Assembly: GCA_905216095.1 (NCBI GenBank)
Contig: CAJMSQ010000010.1
Span: forward strand, 1 to 64,000
Length of the DNA: 64,000 nucleotides
Source of the DNA: an uncultured bacterium
GTDB taxonomy: Bacteria; Bacteroidota; Bacteroidia; Bacteroidales; Bacteroidaceae
Direction of reading: 5' to 3'
Shown: one piece after another, positions 35,429 through 44,212 of the stretch
Numbering within the stretch: the first letter of the stretch is position 1
Layout: every line of letters begins with the position of its first letter
Program-made: the position numbers and the translations under genes
The notes under the pieces: model-generated
The model's input: the letters and a program-made list of their open reading frames with translations, nothing else
Told to the model about the DNA's origin: nothing
The model's database searches: none

Positions 35429-36601
35429 ATGCGGGTCGGGTTTGGAATAAGGTTGCTTGTTGCCGCTCTTGTCCTATTGTGTATGGGGACGGGAAGCGGC
35501 TTTGCCATGTTGCCGCCTGACAGCTGTTCTGCCGATACGACGGCCGGAAAGCGGGAGAGGAATTTCAGAAAGAAGGTAAAACGTACGGGCAGCCTGCTTT
35601 ATCGGTTCATCAAAGCGTTTGACGAATACGATACCGACTATATCACGCCGAACTACTACAATTTTACGGCGATGTTGCAGAATACGAATTTCTATCAGGT
35701 CTATATCCTGAAAGGCACAGACACCGATGGTAATACGCAATCCCTGCATATGAGTCCCGCCCCTACGTTTAAGGTCGGTCCGTACTTCGGCTGGCGTTGG
35801 CTGTTCCTTGGTTATACGTTCGATATCAGCCATCCACGCTCCGCTGGCAAGACTACGGAGTTCAACCTCAGCCTTTACAGCGCGATGCTCGGCGGGGACG
35901 TGGTGTATATCCGCAACACCGGAGAGTTTACCTTGAACAAGGTCGTGGGTTTCGATGAAGACGTGACGCGTAAGGTCCGGAAAAGCAAATTTTCCGGCAT
36001 GGATACGTATACGGCAAGCATTAACGTCTATTATGTCCTCAACCACCGCCATTTTTCCTATCCGGCCGCTTTCGCGCAAAGCACGGTTCAGCGCCGCAGT
36101 TGCGGCTCCTGGATTTTCGGTTTCCGTTTTGACAAGCAGAAAGTGAAGTTCGACTATATGCGGCTGCCTTCCGAACTGACGGGGATGACGGAGGGGAAAA
36201 CGGATAACGGCACAGACGGACCGATGATTAACGAGCTAAAGATAAGTGAAATAGAGTATAAGAATTATAGCCTTAGCGCAGGTTACGCTTACAACTGGGT
36301 ATTTATGCCCAACTGCCTCTTGTCGGCTTCCATGACGCCGTCCATCGGCTACAAGCAGGCGGAGGGGGAACGCTTGAGCGGGGAAACGTTGTGGATGAAT
36401 GTGAAAAGCATGAACTTTGACGTGGTTACTCGCTTGGGAGTGGTGTGGAACAACACACGATGGTTCGTCGGAGCATCGCTCATCAGCCATCTCTACGATT
36501 ACAAGAAGGACAGAATGTCATTGATGAATGCAGTTAATTATTTGAATGTCTATGCCGGATTTTGTTTCAACAGAAAAAGCCAGTACCGAAACCGCAGATA
36601 G
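35429..36601 (+). CDS. DUF4421 family protein, probable outer-membrane barrel
   Basis: This 390-residue protein has a signal peptide (IRLLVAALVLLCMGTGSGFA), a basic region (RNFRKKVKRTG), then alternating beta strands. FGWRWLFLGYTFDI (about residue 118-131) and the repeated amphipathic strands suggest a beta-barrel, and the pattern is that of DUF4421, a Bacteroidota family of unknown function. It follows the oxidoreductase gene by 24 bases, and its last 56 bases overlap the next gene. Confidence 0.82.
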   Translation: MRVGFGIRLLVAALVLLCMGTGSGFAMLPPDSCSADTTAGKRERNFRKKVKRTGSLLYRFIKAFDEYDTDYITPNYYNFTAMLQNTNFYQVYILKGTDTDGNTQSLHMSPAPTFKVGPYFGWRWLFLGYTFDISHPRSAGKTTEFNLSLYSAMLGGDVVYIRNTGEFTLNKVVGFDEDVTRKVRKSKFSGMDTYTASINVYYVLNHRHFSYPAAFAQSTVQRRSCGSWIFGFRFDKQKVKFDYMRLPSELTGMTEGKTDNGTDGPMINELKISEIEYKNYSLSAGYAYNWVFMPNCLLSASMTPSIGYKQAEGERLSGETLWMNVKSMNFDVVTRLGVVWNNTRWFVGASLISHLYDYKKDRMSLMNAVNYLNVYAGFCFNRKSQYRNRR

Positions 36602-37187
36602 TGCGGCTTTGCCTGCGGTGGAGCGACACCCGTTGCGCCCTTTCTTGCCCGCCGGTGCCCGTGTGCTGATGCTGGGGAGTTTTCCGCCGCCGCGTAAGCG
36701 CTGGTCGATGGATTTTTTCTATCCTAATTACTTGAACGATATGTGGCGTATTTTCGGTTTTGTCTTTCGGGGTGACAAGGATGCCTTTGTCGATGCGGAC
36801 AACAAGCGTTTCAGGCAGGCGGAGCTGGTGACTTTTCTTGAGGAAAAAGGAGTGGCGCTATACGATACGGCCGTATCCGTGCGGCGTCTGCAGGGAAATG
36901 CTTCCGATAAATTCCTGGAAGTGGTGGAACCGACCGACATCGCAGCGCTTCTGCGGCAGATACCCCGGTGCAGGGTCGTGGTAACAACGGGACAAAAGGC
37001 TACAGATACGCTTTGTGACTATTTTCAAATCAGCGAACCTAAACTTGGTGATTCTACAGACTTTGAATTTGAAGGCAGGCCGATGCGATTCTTCAGAATG
37101 CCGAGCAGTAGCCGGGCCTATCCGTTGAAGTTGGAACGTAAAGCCGGGATTTACGGGAAGATGTTTGCCGAGGCAGGGCTGAAATGA
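36546..37187 (+). CDS. Uracil-DNA glycosylase superfamily protein
   Basis: This 213-residue protein carries LMLGSFPPPRKRWSMDFFYP, matching the motif A loop of UDG-like glycosylases, then NDMWRIFGF and a C-terminal MPSSSRAYPLKL loop in the place of motif B. This is the small MUG/HDG-like pattern, so removal of deaminated or mismatched bases is likely but the target is not certain. The first 30 residues overlap the preceding gene by 56 bases and are not typical of the family. A start at the second methionine (36552) or later is possible. Confidence 0.8.
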   Translation: MSMPDFVSTEKASTETADSAALPAVERHPLRPFLPAGARVLMLGSFPPPRKRWSMDFFYPNYLNDMWRIFGFVFRGDKDAFVDADNKRFRQAELVTFLEEKGVALYDTAVSVRRLQGNASDKFLEVVEPTDIAALLRQIPRCRVVVTTGQKATDTLCDYFQISEPKLGDSTDFEFEGRPMRFFRMPSSSRAYPLKLERKAGIYGKMFAEAGLK

Positions 37188-37250
37188 CCCCTGTTGTTTA
37201 TTATTGCGCAGTTTGTCGCCTTCCGGAACGCCTGTATCGGTTGTTCTATG

Positions 37251-38060
37251 TCAGATATCCGCGAGAGTTGGCTTCATGCGATATTGTCCTTTGCGCTTTG
37301 TGAAAGGACCGAACGTTATGGCATGTACGGGGCAGACGTGGTAACAGCCGAGGCAGTCGGCGCAACGGCCGTTCCATTTCGGGGTGTCGTTTTCACCAAA
37401 ACTGATATTTCCTACGGGACAGGCCTGTAAGCACTTCCGGCAATGGGTGCAGGATGGCGAAACCCGGAAATGCCGGTCGCCGGTCAGGAACTTATTGAAG
37501 AGAGGACGCAGTATATACGTTTTGCATGAAGGCATTTTGCCGGGTATAACGTCTGTAATGCCGCGTTCACGGTTGTTGATGGATGTGGCGATGTGCGGTA
37601 TCCGCTTTTGTGCCGCGGTTATTTTTTCTCGGACCGTTTCCGGACTGTCCGTGTCGAATCCCGGCAGCGCTGTGTAGGTGTTCGGCATTTGTACGGACCA
37701 CATGGCGTCGGTTTGCAGTCCGGTCTGTTTCTTGAGATGGCCGGCAAACAGGCGGTCGGTACGGCCTATGTCGTCCCCGCACGTACATACCATATATATA
37801 TAGGCGGGATGTTTGTTCCCTATTTGCAGGTTATTGATGAATTGTTCCACGATGCGTGGCATCCCCCAGGCATATACGGGAAAGACAAAGCCGAAAATAT
37901 CGGTCTTGGCGGCTGTAGGAGTGGTCTTTCCGGTTTCCTCCTTTTCCTTTCGGACGGCCGAGAAGAGCGACGCAATGGATTGTATTTTGTCCCCGGTCAG
38001 TTCGGCCAGTTGTTCGGCGACAAACCGGCTGTTTCCTGTTCCTGAGAAGTAGTAAATCAT
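37251..38060 (-). CDS. Flavodoxin-ferredoxin fusion (EFR1-like)
   Basis: This 269-residue protein begins with a flavodoxin-type FMN site (YYFSGTGNSRFVAEQLAE) and ends with two [4Fe-4S] motifs, CTHCRKCLQACPVGNI and CADCLGCYHVCPVHAI (each CxxCxxCxxxCP). This is the EFR1 family of soluble electron carriers. The start codon overlaps the ispE stop by 4 bases (ATGA), so translation is coupled to ispE. ATG 38060 is preferred over a longer frame inside ispE. Its redox partner is not known. Confidence 0.9.
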   Translation of the reverse strand: MIYYFSGTGNSRFVAEQLAELTGDKIQSIASLFSAVRKEKEETGKTTPTAAKTDIFGFVFPVYAWGMPRIVEQFINNLQIGNKHPAYIYMVCTCGDDIGRTDRLFAGHLKKQTGLQTDAMWSVQMPNTYTALPGFDTDSPETVREKITAAQKRIPHIATSINNRERGITDVIPGKMPSCKTYILRPLFNKFLTGDRHFRVSPSCTHCRKCLQACPVGNISFGENDTPKWNGRCADCLGCYHVCPVHAITFGPFTKRKGQYRMKPTLADI

Positions 38061-38884
38061 CGGATAAGCGTTTGTTGGAATACAAAACAATCTCCGAACA
38101 CCCGCTCAGCCTCTTCAATCGGATGGTTGAACAGTCCGAATACGGCACTTCCGCTTCCGCTCATCGAGGCATAGCGCGCCCCCATGTCGTATAGTGTTTG
38201 CTTGATGGCGGCTATTTCGGGGTGGGCCGTGAAGACGGAAGCCTCGAAGTCGTTCCGCACACAGTCACGCCACGTTTCTATGGGGCGGGACAGGGCCTGT
38301 CGCAGGTCGTATGCGGGCCGTTTGGGCGTGATGCCGGCGTAGGCCTCTTTTGTAGAAACAAATACGGAAGGTTTGACCAGCAATAAGGTTATTCCTTTCA
38401 GAGATAACTCTATAGGAGTAAGGATGTTGCCTATACCTGTAGCAAAAGAAGGGCGGTTGCGCACGAAAAATGCGCAGTCCGCGCCGAATGAGGCCATGCG
38501 CTCCTCCATTTCCTCGTCGCTAAGCCCCAGTTCAAAATCCGAATTAAGGGCTTTCATCATGTAAGCCGCATCGCTGCTTCCGCCTCCCAGGCCGGCACCT
38601 GTCGGTATGTGCTTGTAAAGATAGATGTCCAAAGGCGGGAGGTCGAATTCCTCTTTCATTCGCTCATATACACGGACAACCAGATTATCTTCGGGGCGGC
38701 CGGCAATGGCGTTTCCCGCAGTCTGAAGAGAGTAGGGGGCATTGCTTCCGCGCAACAGGCTTGTCTCTAAAACGTCTTTCAGAGGAATGGGGTAGAAAAC
38801 GGTTTCTAAGTTGTGGTAGCCGTCGGGGCGGCGTTCGGTGACATAGAGACCGATGTTTATTTTGGCTATGGGATGAGATAGCAT
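38057..38884 (-). CDS. ispE: 4-diphosphocytidyl-2-C-methyl-D-erythritol kinase
   Basis: This 275-residue GHMP kinase phosphorylates CDP-methylerythritol in the non-mevalonate (MEP) isoprenoid pathway. The ATP loop PTGAGLGGGSSDAAYM (about residue 89-104), the AKINIGLYVTERRPDGYH N-terminus and the C-terminal MSGSGSAVFGLF motif are all present. It lies 96 bases after rlmI on the same strand and is coupled to the flavodoxin-ferredoxin gene. Confidence 0.94.
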   Translation of the reverse strand: MLSHPIAKINIGLYVTERRPDGYHNLETVFYPIPLKDVLETSLLRGSNAPYSLQTAGNAIAGRPEDNLVVRVYERMKEEFDLPPLDIYLYKHIPTGAGLGGGSSDAAYMMKALNSDFELGLSDEEMEERMASFGADCAFFVRNRPSFATGIGNILTPIELSLKGITLLLVKPSVFVSTKEAYAGITPKRPAYDLRQALSRPIETWRDCVRNDFEASVFTAHPEIAAIKQTLYDMGARYASMSGSGSAVFGLFNHPIEEAERVFGDCFVFQQTLIR

Positions 38885-38980
38885 GAGGGAAGTATATGAA
38901 TGAGACTATATTCTATTGGTGCGGGGATAAGACCTTCGGTGCGGGGTGAGGCATGTATGACGTTCCGGATTGCTTTTGTC

Positions 38981-40159
38981 TTATTCTACATGCAGCACGA
39001 GTCCTTTCAGGTATTCGCCTTCGGGATGGTAGATGTTGATAGGATGGTCAGCGGGTTGGTGCAACTGGTGAAGAATCCGTACATGCCGTCCGCTTTGTGC
39101 CGCTGCGGTGAAGACGGCAAGCCGGAACTGGTCTTTGCTGACGGCTTGTGAGCAGCTGAAGGTGAAGAGTATTCCTCCCGGTCTTATCTTTTCGAAAGCC
39201 TTTGCATTGAGTCGGGTGTAACCTTTCAGCGCATTGCGTAACGCATCCTTATGTTTGGCAAATGCAGGCGGGTCAAGAACAATGAGGTCATACCGGTTTT
39301 CTGCATGTTCCAGGAATCGGAAAGCATCTTCCGCGTAGGCTGTGTGTCGTCCGTCTGCGGGAAAGTTCAATTCCACGTTCTCCCGGGTCAGGTCAATGGC
39401 TTTTGCGCTGCTGTCTACGGAGTGGACCGACAGCGCACCGCCGCGCAAGGCATACACACTGAAGCCGCCGGTGTAGCAGAACATATTGAGAACGTTGCGT
39501 CCGTGGGCATACCGTTCCAGCAAGCAGCGGTTTTCGCGTTGGTCCACGAAGAATCCGGTTTTCTGTCCCCGCAGCCAGTCGATGTGGAAGTGCAGCCCGC
39601 ATTCGGTTGCAACGCTTGTGGCATCGCTTCCTCGCAGGAAGCCGTTTTCCTGTCCTAATTCCGCTTTGAACGGCAAGGTGGTTTCCGACTTGTAATATAC
39701 ATTCTGAATATTCCCTTCACTCACTTCGAGCAGGGCATCAGCTATTTCTTCGCGACAAACGTGCATCCCGACCGAATGAGCCTGCATGACCGCCGTTTTT
39801 CCATAGACGTCTATCACAAGACCCGGCAGACGGTCGCCCTCGCCATGCACCAAGCGATAAATGTCGTTATCTTTGTTGCCGGCAAGCCCTAACGCAAGTC
39901 TTAGCCGGTAGGCTTCCTGTAAGCGGCTCTGCCAGAATCCGTGGTCTATGTCCCGCTCTTCGAAGCTCAATACACGCACGGAAATGGAGCCTATCTGGTA
40001 ATGTCCGATGGCAAGGAAGCGTCCTTCTTCGTCGAGAATGCGGACAAGGTCGCCTTCCTGCAGGCCCTTGTCCTTTTGTGCTATGGCTCCCGAGAAGACC
40101 CACGGGTGGTATCGGCGCAGGCTCTCGTCTTTTCGGCTTTTCAGTCGGATGGTTTTCAT
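38981..40159 (-). CDS. rlmI: 23S rRNA (cytosine-C5)-methyltransferase, RlmI type
   Basis: This 392-residue class I SAM-dependent methyltransferase has an N-terminal PUA domain (about 1-75, GDLVRILDEEGRFLAIG), a linker and a Rossmann-fold domain with the SAM site NVLNMFCYTGGFSVYA, YDLIVLDPPAF and the catalytic cysteine in FTFSCSQAVS. By family it modifies C1962 of 23S rRNA. It starts 2 bases after the exonuclease stop, so it is part of the run from DUF5063. Confidence 0.9.
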   Translation of the reverse strand: MKTIRLKSRKDESLRRYHPWVFSGAIAQKDKGLQEGDLVRILDEEGRFLAIGHYQIGSISVRVLSFEERDIDHGFWQSRLQEAYRLRLALGLAGNKDNDIYRLVHGEGDRLPGLVIDVYGKTAVMQAHSVGMHVCREEIADALLEVSEGNIQNVYYKSETTLPFKAELGQENGFLRGSDATSVATECGLHFHIDWLRGQKTGFFVDQRENRCLLERYAHGRNVLNMFCYTGGFSVYALRGGALSVHSVDSSAKAIDLTRENVELNFPADGRHTAYAEDAFRFLEHAENRYDLIVLDPPAFAKHKDALRNALKGYTRLNAKAFEKIRPGGILFTFSCSQAVSKDQFRLAVFTAAAQSGRHVRILHQLHQPADHPINIYHPEGEYLKGLVLHVE

Positions 40160-40161
40160 AT

Positions 40162-40788
40162 TTATTGTAAGGTTGTGTTTGTTTCTATCAGTCGGAAGTC
40201 TCCCGTTTCGAGCAGATGTCGCAATTCCTTGTAGAGGTGGATGCAGGCAACAGCGTCTGTCGCGGCATAATGCACCTGCCCGTCGCTCAGAACATCGGCT
40301 TCCCAGTTACTGATTTGCGCACGTTTTGAAATTCTTTGGTGGAACAGGTTGGCGTATAACTTCTGCAAGCTCATGTCCTCTATGCCCGCTTCGCGCGCCA
40401 TCTGTTGTATTTCAATGTATCCCGCAGGTGTGAACTCGGCCCGCTGGCGTAACATCATGAAGTCGTCGTTCAACGAAAGTCCGGCCTTGGGCACGGCAGG
40501 GTCGGAGAGCAGGTCGATAAGGCATTGCGGCAGTCCCATCTGGCACAGACGGAACAGAAAACAGCATTCGTCCGAGGCTATTTGGAGCAGGGCCACCTTG
40601 TGTACGACTCCCTTGCGGAATACGGGCCGCGTTTCCGTGTCTATGCCCAATATTTCCGCATTGCGCAAGGCACGGACCGCCCGTTCGGCCTCATGTTCTC
40701 CCTGCACGATGATGATTCTTCCCTCGTACAGGAAACGGGGAAGTCCTGTAATATATGCTTTGTCCGTTTTGACAAATACTTCCTTCAT
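40162..40788 (-). CDS. 3'-5' exonuclease domain protein (DEDDy)
   Basis: This 208-residue protein has the DEDDy nuclease motifs: GIDTETRP (ExoI, D and E), LSLNDDFMML (ExoII) and YAATDAVACIHLYKEL (ExoIII with the YxxxD signature). This is the RNase D/WRN-like family; it could act on RNA or DNA. It is exonuclease-only with no HRDC domain, unlike RNase D. ATG 40788 is chosen; the upstream frame overlaps DUF5063. Its close link with rlmI hints at an RNA-related role. Confidence 0.88.
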   Translation of the reverse strand: MKEVFVKTDKAYITGLPRFLYEGRIIIVQGEHEAERAVRALRNAEILGIDTETRPVFRKGVVHKVALLQIASDECCFLFRLCQMGLPQCLIDLLSDPAVPKAGLSLNDDFMMLRQRAEFTPAGYIEIQQMAREAGIEDMSLQKLYANLFHQRISKRAQISNWEADVLSDGQVHYAATDAVACIHLYKELRHLLETGDFRLIETNTTLQ

Positions 40789-40799
40789 ATCCTTTTCGT

Positions 40800-41321
40800 T
40801 TACTCGTAGAGGTGTCCAAACCGGGCGTCGTGGAGCGCACGCAAAGCATTGAGTGCGCGTTGTCCCCAATAGTTCTCAAACTGTTCGACTGCCTCGTGCA
40901 GGGCCACAAGCATGGACTCTTCAAAACCGGTGCGGTAGGCTTCCACCAATTCTCTTACGGACTGGTAGATATCCGCCATGTCTTCGCTGACCGTGCACAG
41001 CACAGGGCGGTCGGAATATTTGAAGTCCTCGACAAATACGTCCAGATAGTCATCGCGGTCTCCCATGATGCGCGCAATCTTCGCACGGATGCAATTATAA
41101 TCCGCTTCGGTCACGTGCGGGTCATTGTATCCGGCCTCCTCGGGAACCTGGCCGATGAGCGATACCTTGAGATAAAGCATGGGTAGCAGCCCGCGCATGA
41201 TGTCTATGAACTTTTCACGAGGGTCGTCCTCCTGTTGTTCCAGATATTTGCAGTATTCCGTACCGATGGTCACAAAGTCCAGTACAGGTCTCGAATAGAT
41301 GAATTTTTCTTCCGTTGTCAT
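40800..41321 (-). CDS. DUF5063 family protein
   Basis: This 173-residue, largely helical acidic protein starts MTTEEKFIYSRPVLDFVTI and includes EYCKYLEQQE and LPMLYLKVSLIG, which I recognise as the DUF5063 pattern of Bacteroidota. No catalytic motif, signal peptide or membrane helix is evident. It heads the run exonuclease-rlmI-ispE-EFR1, with 11 bases to the exonuclease gene. Function unknown. Confidence 0.82.
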   Translation of the reverse strand: MTTEEKFIYSRPVLDFVTIGTEYCKYLEQQEDDPREKFIDIMRGLLPMLYLKVSLIGQVPEEAGYNDPHVTEADYNCIRAKIARIMGDRDDYLDVFVEDFKYSDRPVLCTVSEDMADIYQSVRELVEAYRTGFEESMLVALHEAVEQFENYWGQRALNALRALHDARFGHLYE

Positions 41322-41329
41322 AATTGTTA

Positions 41330-41337
41330 CAAAAGTA
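41330..41337 (-). promoter_or_regulatory. Probable promoter -7 box TACTTTTG
   Basis: TACTTTTG on the minus strand lies 8 bases before the ATG of DUF5063 (41321) and would drive the run to EFR1. The leader would be very short. No TTG at standard spacing. Confidence 0.5.
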
Positions 41338-41480
41338 CGATTTTTTCAGCGATTATCCCTTATTATGCCGTCAATCTGTACAAGAAGCCTGTAACAGGTC
41401 GGACAAATAGGGCGCTTCCGGACGGTTGCCGACGGATATTGCCTTTGTTTTTATGCTCATCAAGGTTTATGATAAAAAGA

Positions 41481-41508
41481 AAGGCCTTTCGGAAAACCGA
41501 AAAGCCCT
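41481..41508 (-). terminator. Terminator after alpha-glucan phosphorylase
   Basis: On the minus strand GGGCTTTTCGG pairs with CCGAAAGGCC around a 4-base T loop and is followed by TTTCTTTTTATC. It lies about 35 bases after the phosphorylase stop at 41543. Confidence 0.8.
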
Positions 41509-41542
41509 TCTTCCTGTTGTTTGATGCAGGGTGCCTGCTTTC

Positions 41543-44179
41543 TTATACGAACCAACGGACGTAGCAGAAGTCCTGACGGTGCAGCAAGTCCTTGCTTTTG
41601 GGATACATGCGGTATGCAACCTTGAACGAACCGGCCAGGTCGATGCTGGCTTTCAGTTCAAAAGTATAGAGATTGCCTTCCTGTTTCGTCACATTCATGG
41701 GGAAGACCTGATAGATGCGGTCGCGGCCGTCGCTGTCCGTAGTCATCACCACCAGGTCGATACCGATAGCGTCGTCTAAGCCCTGTTCGTCTACGACGTG
41801 GGTGACGGTAAATTCCTTGTCGCTGATGAGCAAAGAGTTGGTAATGTTGTCGCTCATCGAGGTAGATACGACATGGATGTTGTCCCATCTCTCGGCAACG
41901 AGTTCCTTCCATGCTGCAATTTCCTTCGCCTTCTTGTTGTTGTCGGCGCTGAGCACCTTGAAGCGTTCGGCTTCTTTGCTGTAGAAACGATCGTAATAGT
42001 CGTCAAGCTGACGTTTCATGGTGTAGTGCGGAGCAATTTTGGCGATGGAGTTCTTGACCGTGCGCACCCATCCTTCGCTATATCCCTTGCGTCCGCTCTG
42101 AGAGTAGTACAGGGGGATGATTTCCTGTTCAAGCAAAGAGTAGATGGTGGATGCGTCAAGTTTGTCCTGATGTTCCTGATTCTGATAGGTTCTCTTGTCG
42201 GTCAAGGCCCAGCCTGCACCTTCGCGATAACCCTCGTACCACCATCCGTCAAGTACGGAAAGGTTTACCACACCGTTCATCAGAGCCTTTTCGCCCGATG
42301 TACCCGATGCTTCGAGAGGACGGGTCGGCGTGTTCATCCAGATATCCACACCTGAAACAAGGCGACGTGCCAGCTGCATGTCGTAATTTTCGAGGAAGAG
42401 AATCTTTCCGATGAATTCGGGACGCTGGGATATTTCGAAGATACGCTTGATAAGGCCTTGTCCTGCACCGTCGGCGGGGTGAGCCTTACCTGCGAAGATG
42501 AACTGTACCGGATAGTCGGGGTTGTTTACAATCTTGGCAAGACGGTCCAAGTCGGAGAAGAGCAGGTGAGCTCGCTTGTAGGTGGCGAAACGACGTGCGA
42601 AACCGATAAGCAGAGCATTGGGGTTAATCTTGTCGAGCAAGGAAACCACACGCGAGGGATCACCCTGATTTCTCAGCCAGGTGTCGCGGAAACGTTCGCG
42701 GATGTATTCGATAAGTTTGGTCTTCAGACGTACACGTGTGCTCCAGATGACATCGTCAGGTACTTCGTAGATCTTTTCCCAGATTTTCTCATTGCTCTGG
42801 TCGTGCATGAAGTTCGGGTCGAAGTACTTGTTGTAAACGGCCTTCCACTCTTTAGCGCTCCAGGTGGGGAAGTGCACACCGTTGGTTACGTAACCGATGT
42901 GGCTTTCTTCGGGATGTTCGTTGTAGACGGCTTCCCATCCGGCATGGTCGCGGATTTCGTGCTTCCGGTTGTGCTCGTCGGGCAGGTAGCCGGGCCAGAT
43001 GCCCTTGAACATCTGCTGGCTGACTTTACCGTGAAGCCAGCTTACGCCGTTTACTTCCTGACAAGTCTTGCAGAGGAAGGTGGACATACAGAACTTTTCT
43101 CCGTGGTCGTCGGGATTGGTACGTCCCAAGCCCATGAAGTCGTCCCAGGAAATGCCGAGTTTGCCGGGGATGGAACCCATGTACTTGCCGAAGAGGCCTT
43201 CTTCGAAGTAGTCGTGGCCCGCGGGAACGGGAGTATGTACGGTATAGAGCGAGCTTGCGCGTACCAGTTCCAGCGCTTCGTTGAAGGAAAGTCCGCTCTG
43301 TACGTAATCAACCAGACGCTGAACGTTGCAGAGAGCGGCGTGGCCTTCGTTGCAGTGGTAGATGTCTTTTGTGATGCCCAGTTTCTGAAGAGCCAGCATA
43401 CCGCCGATACCGAGCAGATACTCCTGCTTCAGACGGTTCTCCCAGTCACCGCCGTAGAGTGCGTGGGTGATGGTGCGGTCGTACTCCGAATTCATGGGGT
43501 TGTCCGTGTCAAGCAGGTACAATGCGATGCGGCCCACGTTTACGCGCCAGATGGCAGCGTGTACCAGATAGTTGGGGAAAGGTACATCCACGATAACCTG
43601 GTTTCCGGTCTCGTCAAGAACGCGTTCGATAGGGAGACGGTCGAAATCCTGCGCCTCATAGTTGGCCAGCTGCTGTCCGTCCATCGACAGGCTCTGCGTA
43701 AAGTAGCCGTAACGATAAAGGAAGCCGACGGCACACATATCCACGTTGCTGTCCGAGGCTTCTTTCAGGTAGTCGCCGGCAAGGATGCCGAGGCCGCCCG
43801 AATAGATTTTGAGAATATGGTTGAGACCGTATTCCATACAAAAGTAAGCCACAGACGGACGCTTGGCATCGGGCTTCACGTCCATGTACTTGCGGAAACT
43901 TTCGTACACCTTGTCCATACGGGAAATCAGTTCCTCATCTGCGGACAGCTCTTTCAGCCGCTTATAGCTGATTCTGCTGAGCAGTTCGATGGGGTTTTTG
44001 TCCACTTTGCGCCAAAGTTCTTTGTCTAAACTGCGGAAAAGGTCCATACCTTCGTGGTTCCAGGTCCACCAAAGGTTGTGGGCGATTTCGTCAAGTTTCT
44101 TCAACGCCGCGGGAATGTGGCTTTTGACGGTCACGGTCTTCCAGTTAGGCGTATTGGCATTGCTAACTTTTACGTTCAT
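41543..44179 (-). CDS. Alpha-glucan (glycogen/maltodextrin) phosphorylase, GT35
   Basis: This 878-residue PLP enzyme releases glucose-1-phosphate from alpha-1,4-glucans. The N-terminal [14 protein letters not shown] block, [20 protein letters not shown] and HCNEGHAAL are typical of the short-type bacterial glucan phosphorylases. The PLP lysine is K631 in [16 protein letters not shown]-terminal domain of about 120 residues carries no known catalytic role. It follows glycogen synthase by 33 bases, so synthesis and breakdown enzymes are on one transcript. Confidence 0.94.
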   Translation of the reverse strand: MNVKVSNANTPNWKTVTVKSHIPAALKKLDEIAHNLWWTWNHEGMDLFRSLDKELWRKVDKNPIELLSRISYKRLKELSADEELISRMDKVYESFRKYMDVKPDAKRPSVAYFCMEYGLNHILKIYSGGLGILAGDYLKEASDSNVDMCAVGFLYRYGYFTQSLSMDGQQLANYEAQDFDRLPIERVLDETGNQVIVDVPFPNYLVHAAIWRVNVGRIALYLLDTDNPMNSEYDRTITHALYGGDWENRLKQEYLLGIGGMLALQKLGITKDIYHCNEGHAALCNVQRLVDYVQSGLSFNEALELVRASSLYTVHTPVPAGHDYFEEGLFGKYMGSIPGKLGISWDDFMGLGRTNPDDHGEKFCMSTFLCKTCQEVNGVSWLHGKVSQQMFKGIWPGYLPDEHNRKHEIRDHAGWEAVYNEHPEESHIGYVTNGVHFPTWSAKEWKAVYNKYFDPNFMHDQSNEKIWEKIYEVPDDVIWSTRVRLKTKLIEYIRERFRDTWLRNQGDPSRVVSLLDKINPNALLIGFARRFATYKRAHLLFSDLDRLAKIVNNPDYPVQFIFAGKAHPADGAGQGLIKRIFEISQRPEFIGKILFLENYDMQLARRLVSGVDIWMNTPTRPLEASGTSGEKALMNGVVNLSVLDGWWYEGYREGAGWALTDKRTYQNQEHQDKLDASTIYSLLEQEIIPLYYSQSGRKGYSEGWVRTVKNSIAKIAPHYTMKRQLDDYYDRFYSKEAERFKVLSADNNKKAKEIAAWKELVAERWDNIHVVSTSMSDNITNSLLISDKEFTVTHVVDEQGLDDAIGIDLVVMTTDSDGRDRIYQVFPMNVTKQEGNLYTFELKASIDLAGSFKVAYRMYPKSKDLLHRQDFCYVRWFV

Positions 44180-44212
44180 GATGATTTATAATTGGTTTTT
44201 AATTGTTTTCTG

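Noticed and set aside
42458..44029. 523-codon open frame opposite the phosphorylase gene
   Set aside because: Shadow of a highly conserved enzyme gene; no domain or start signal.
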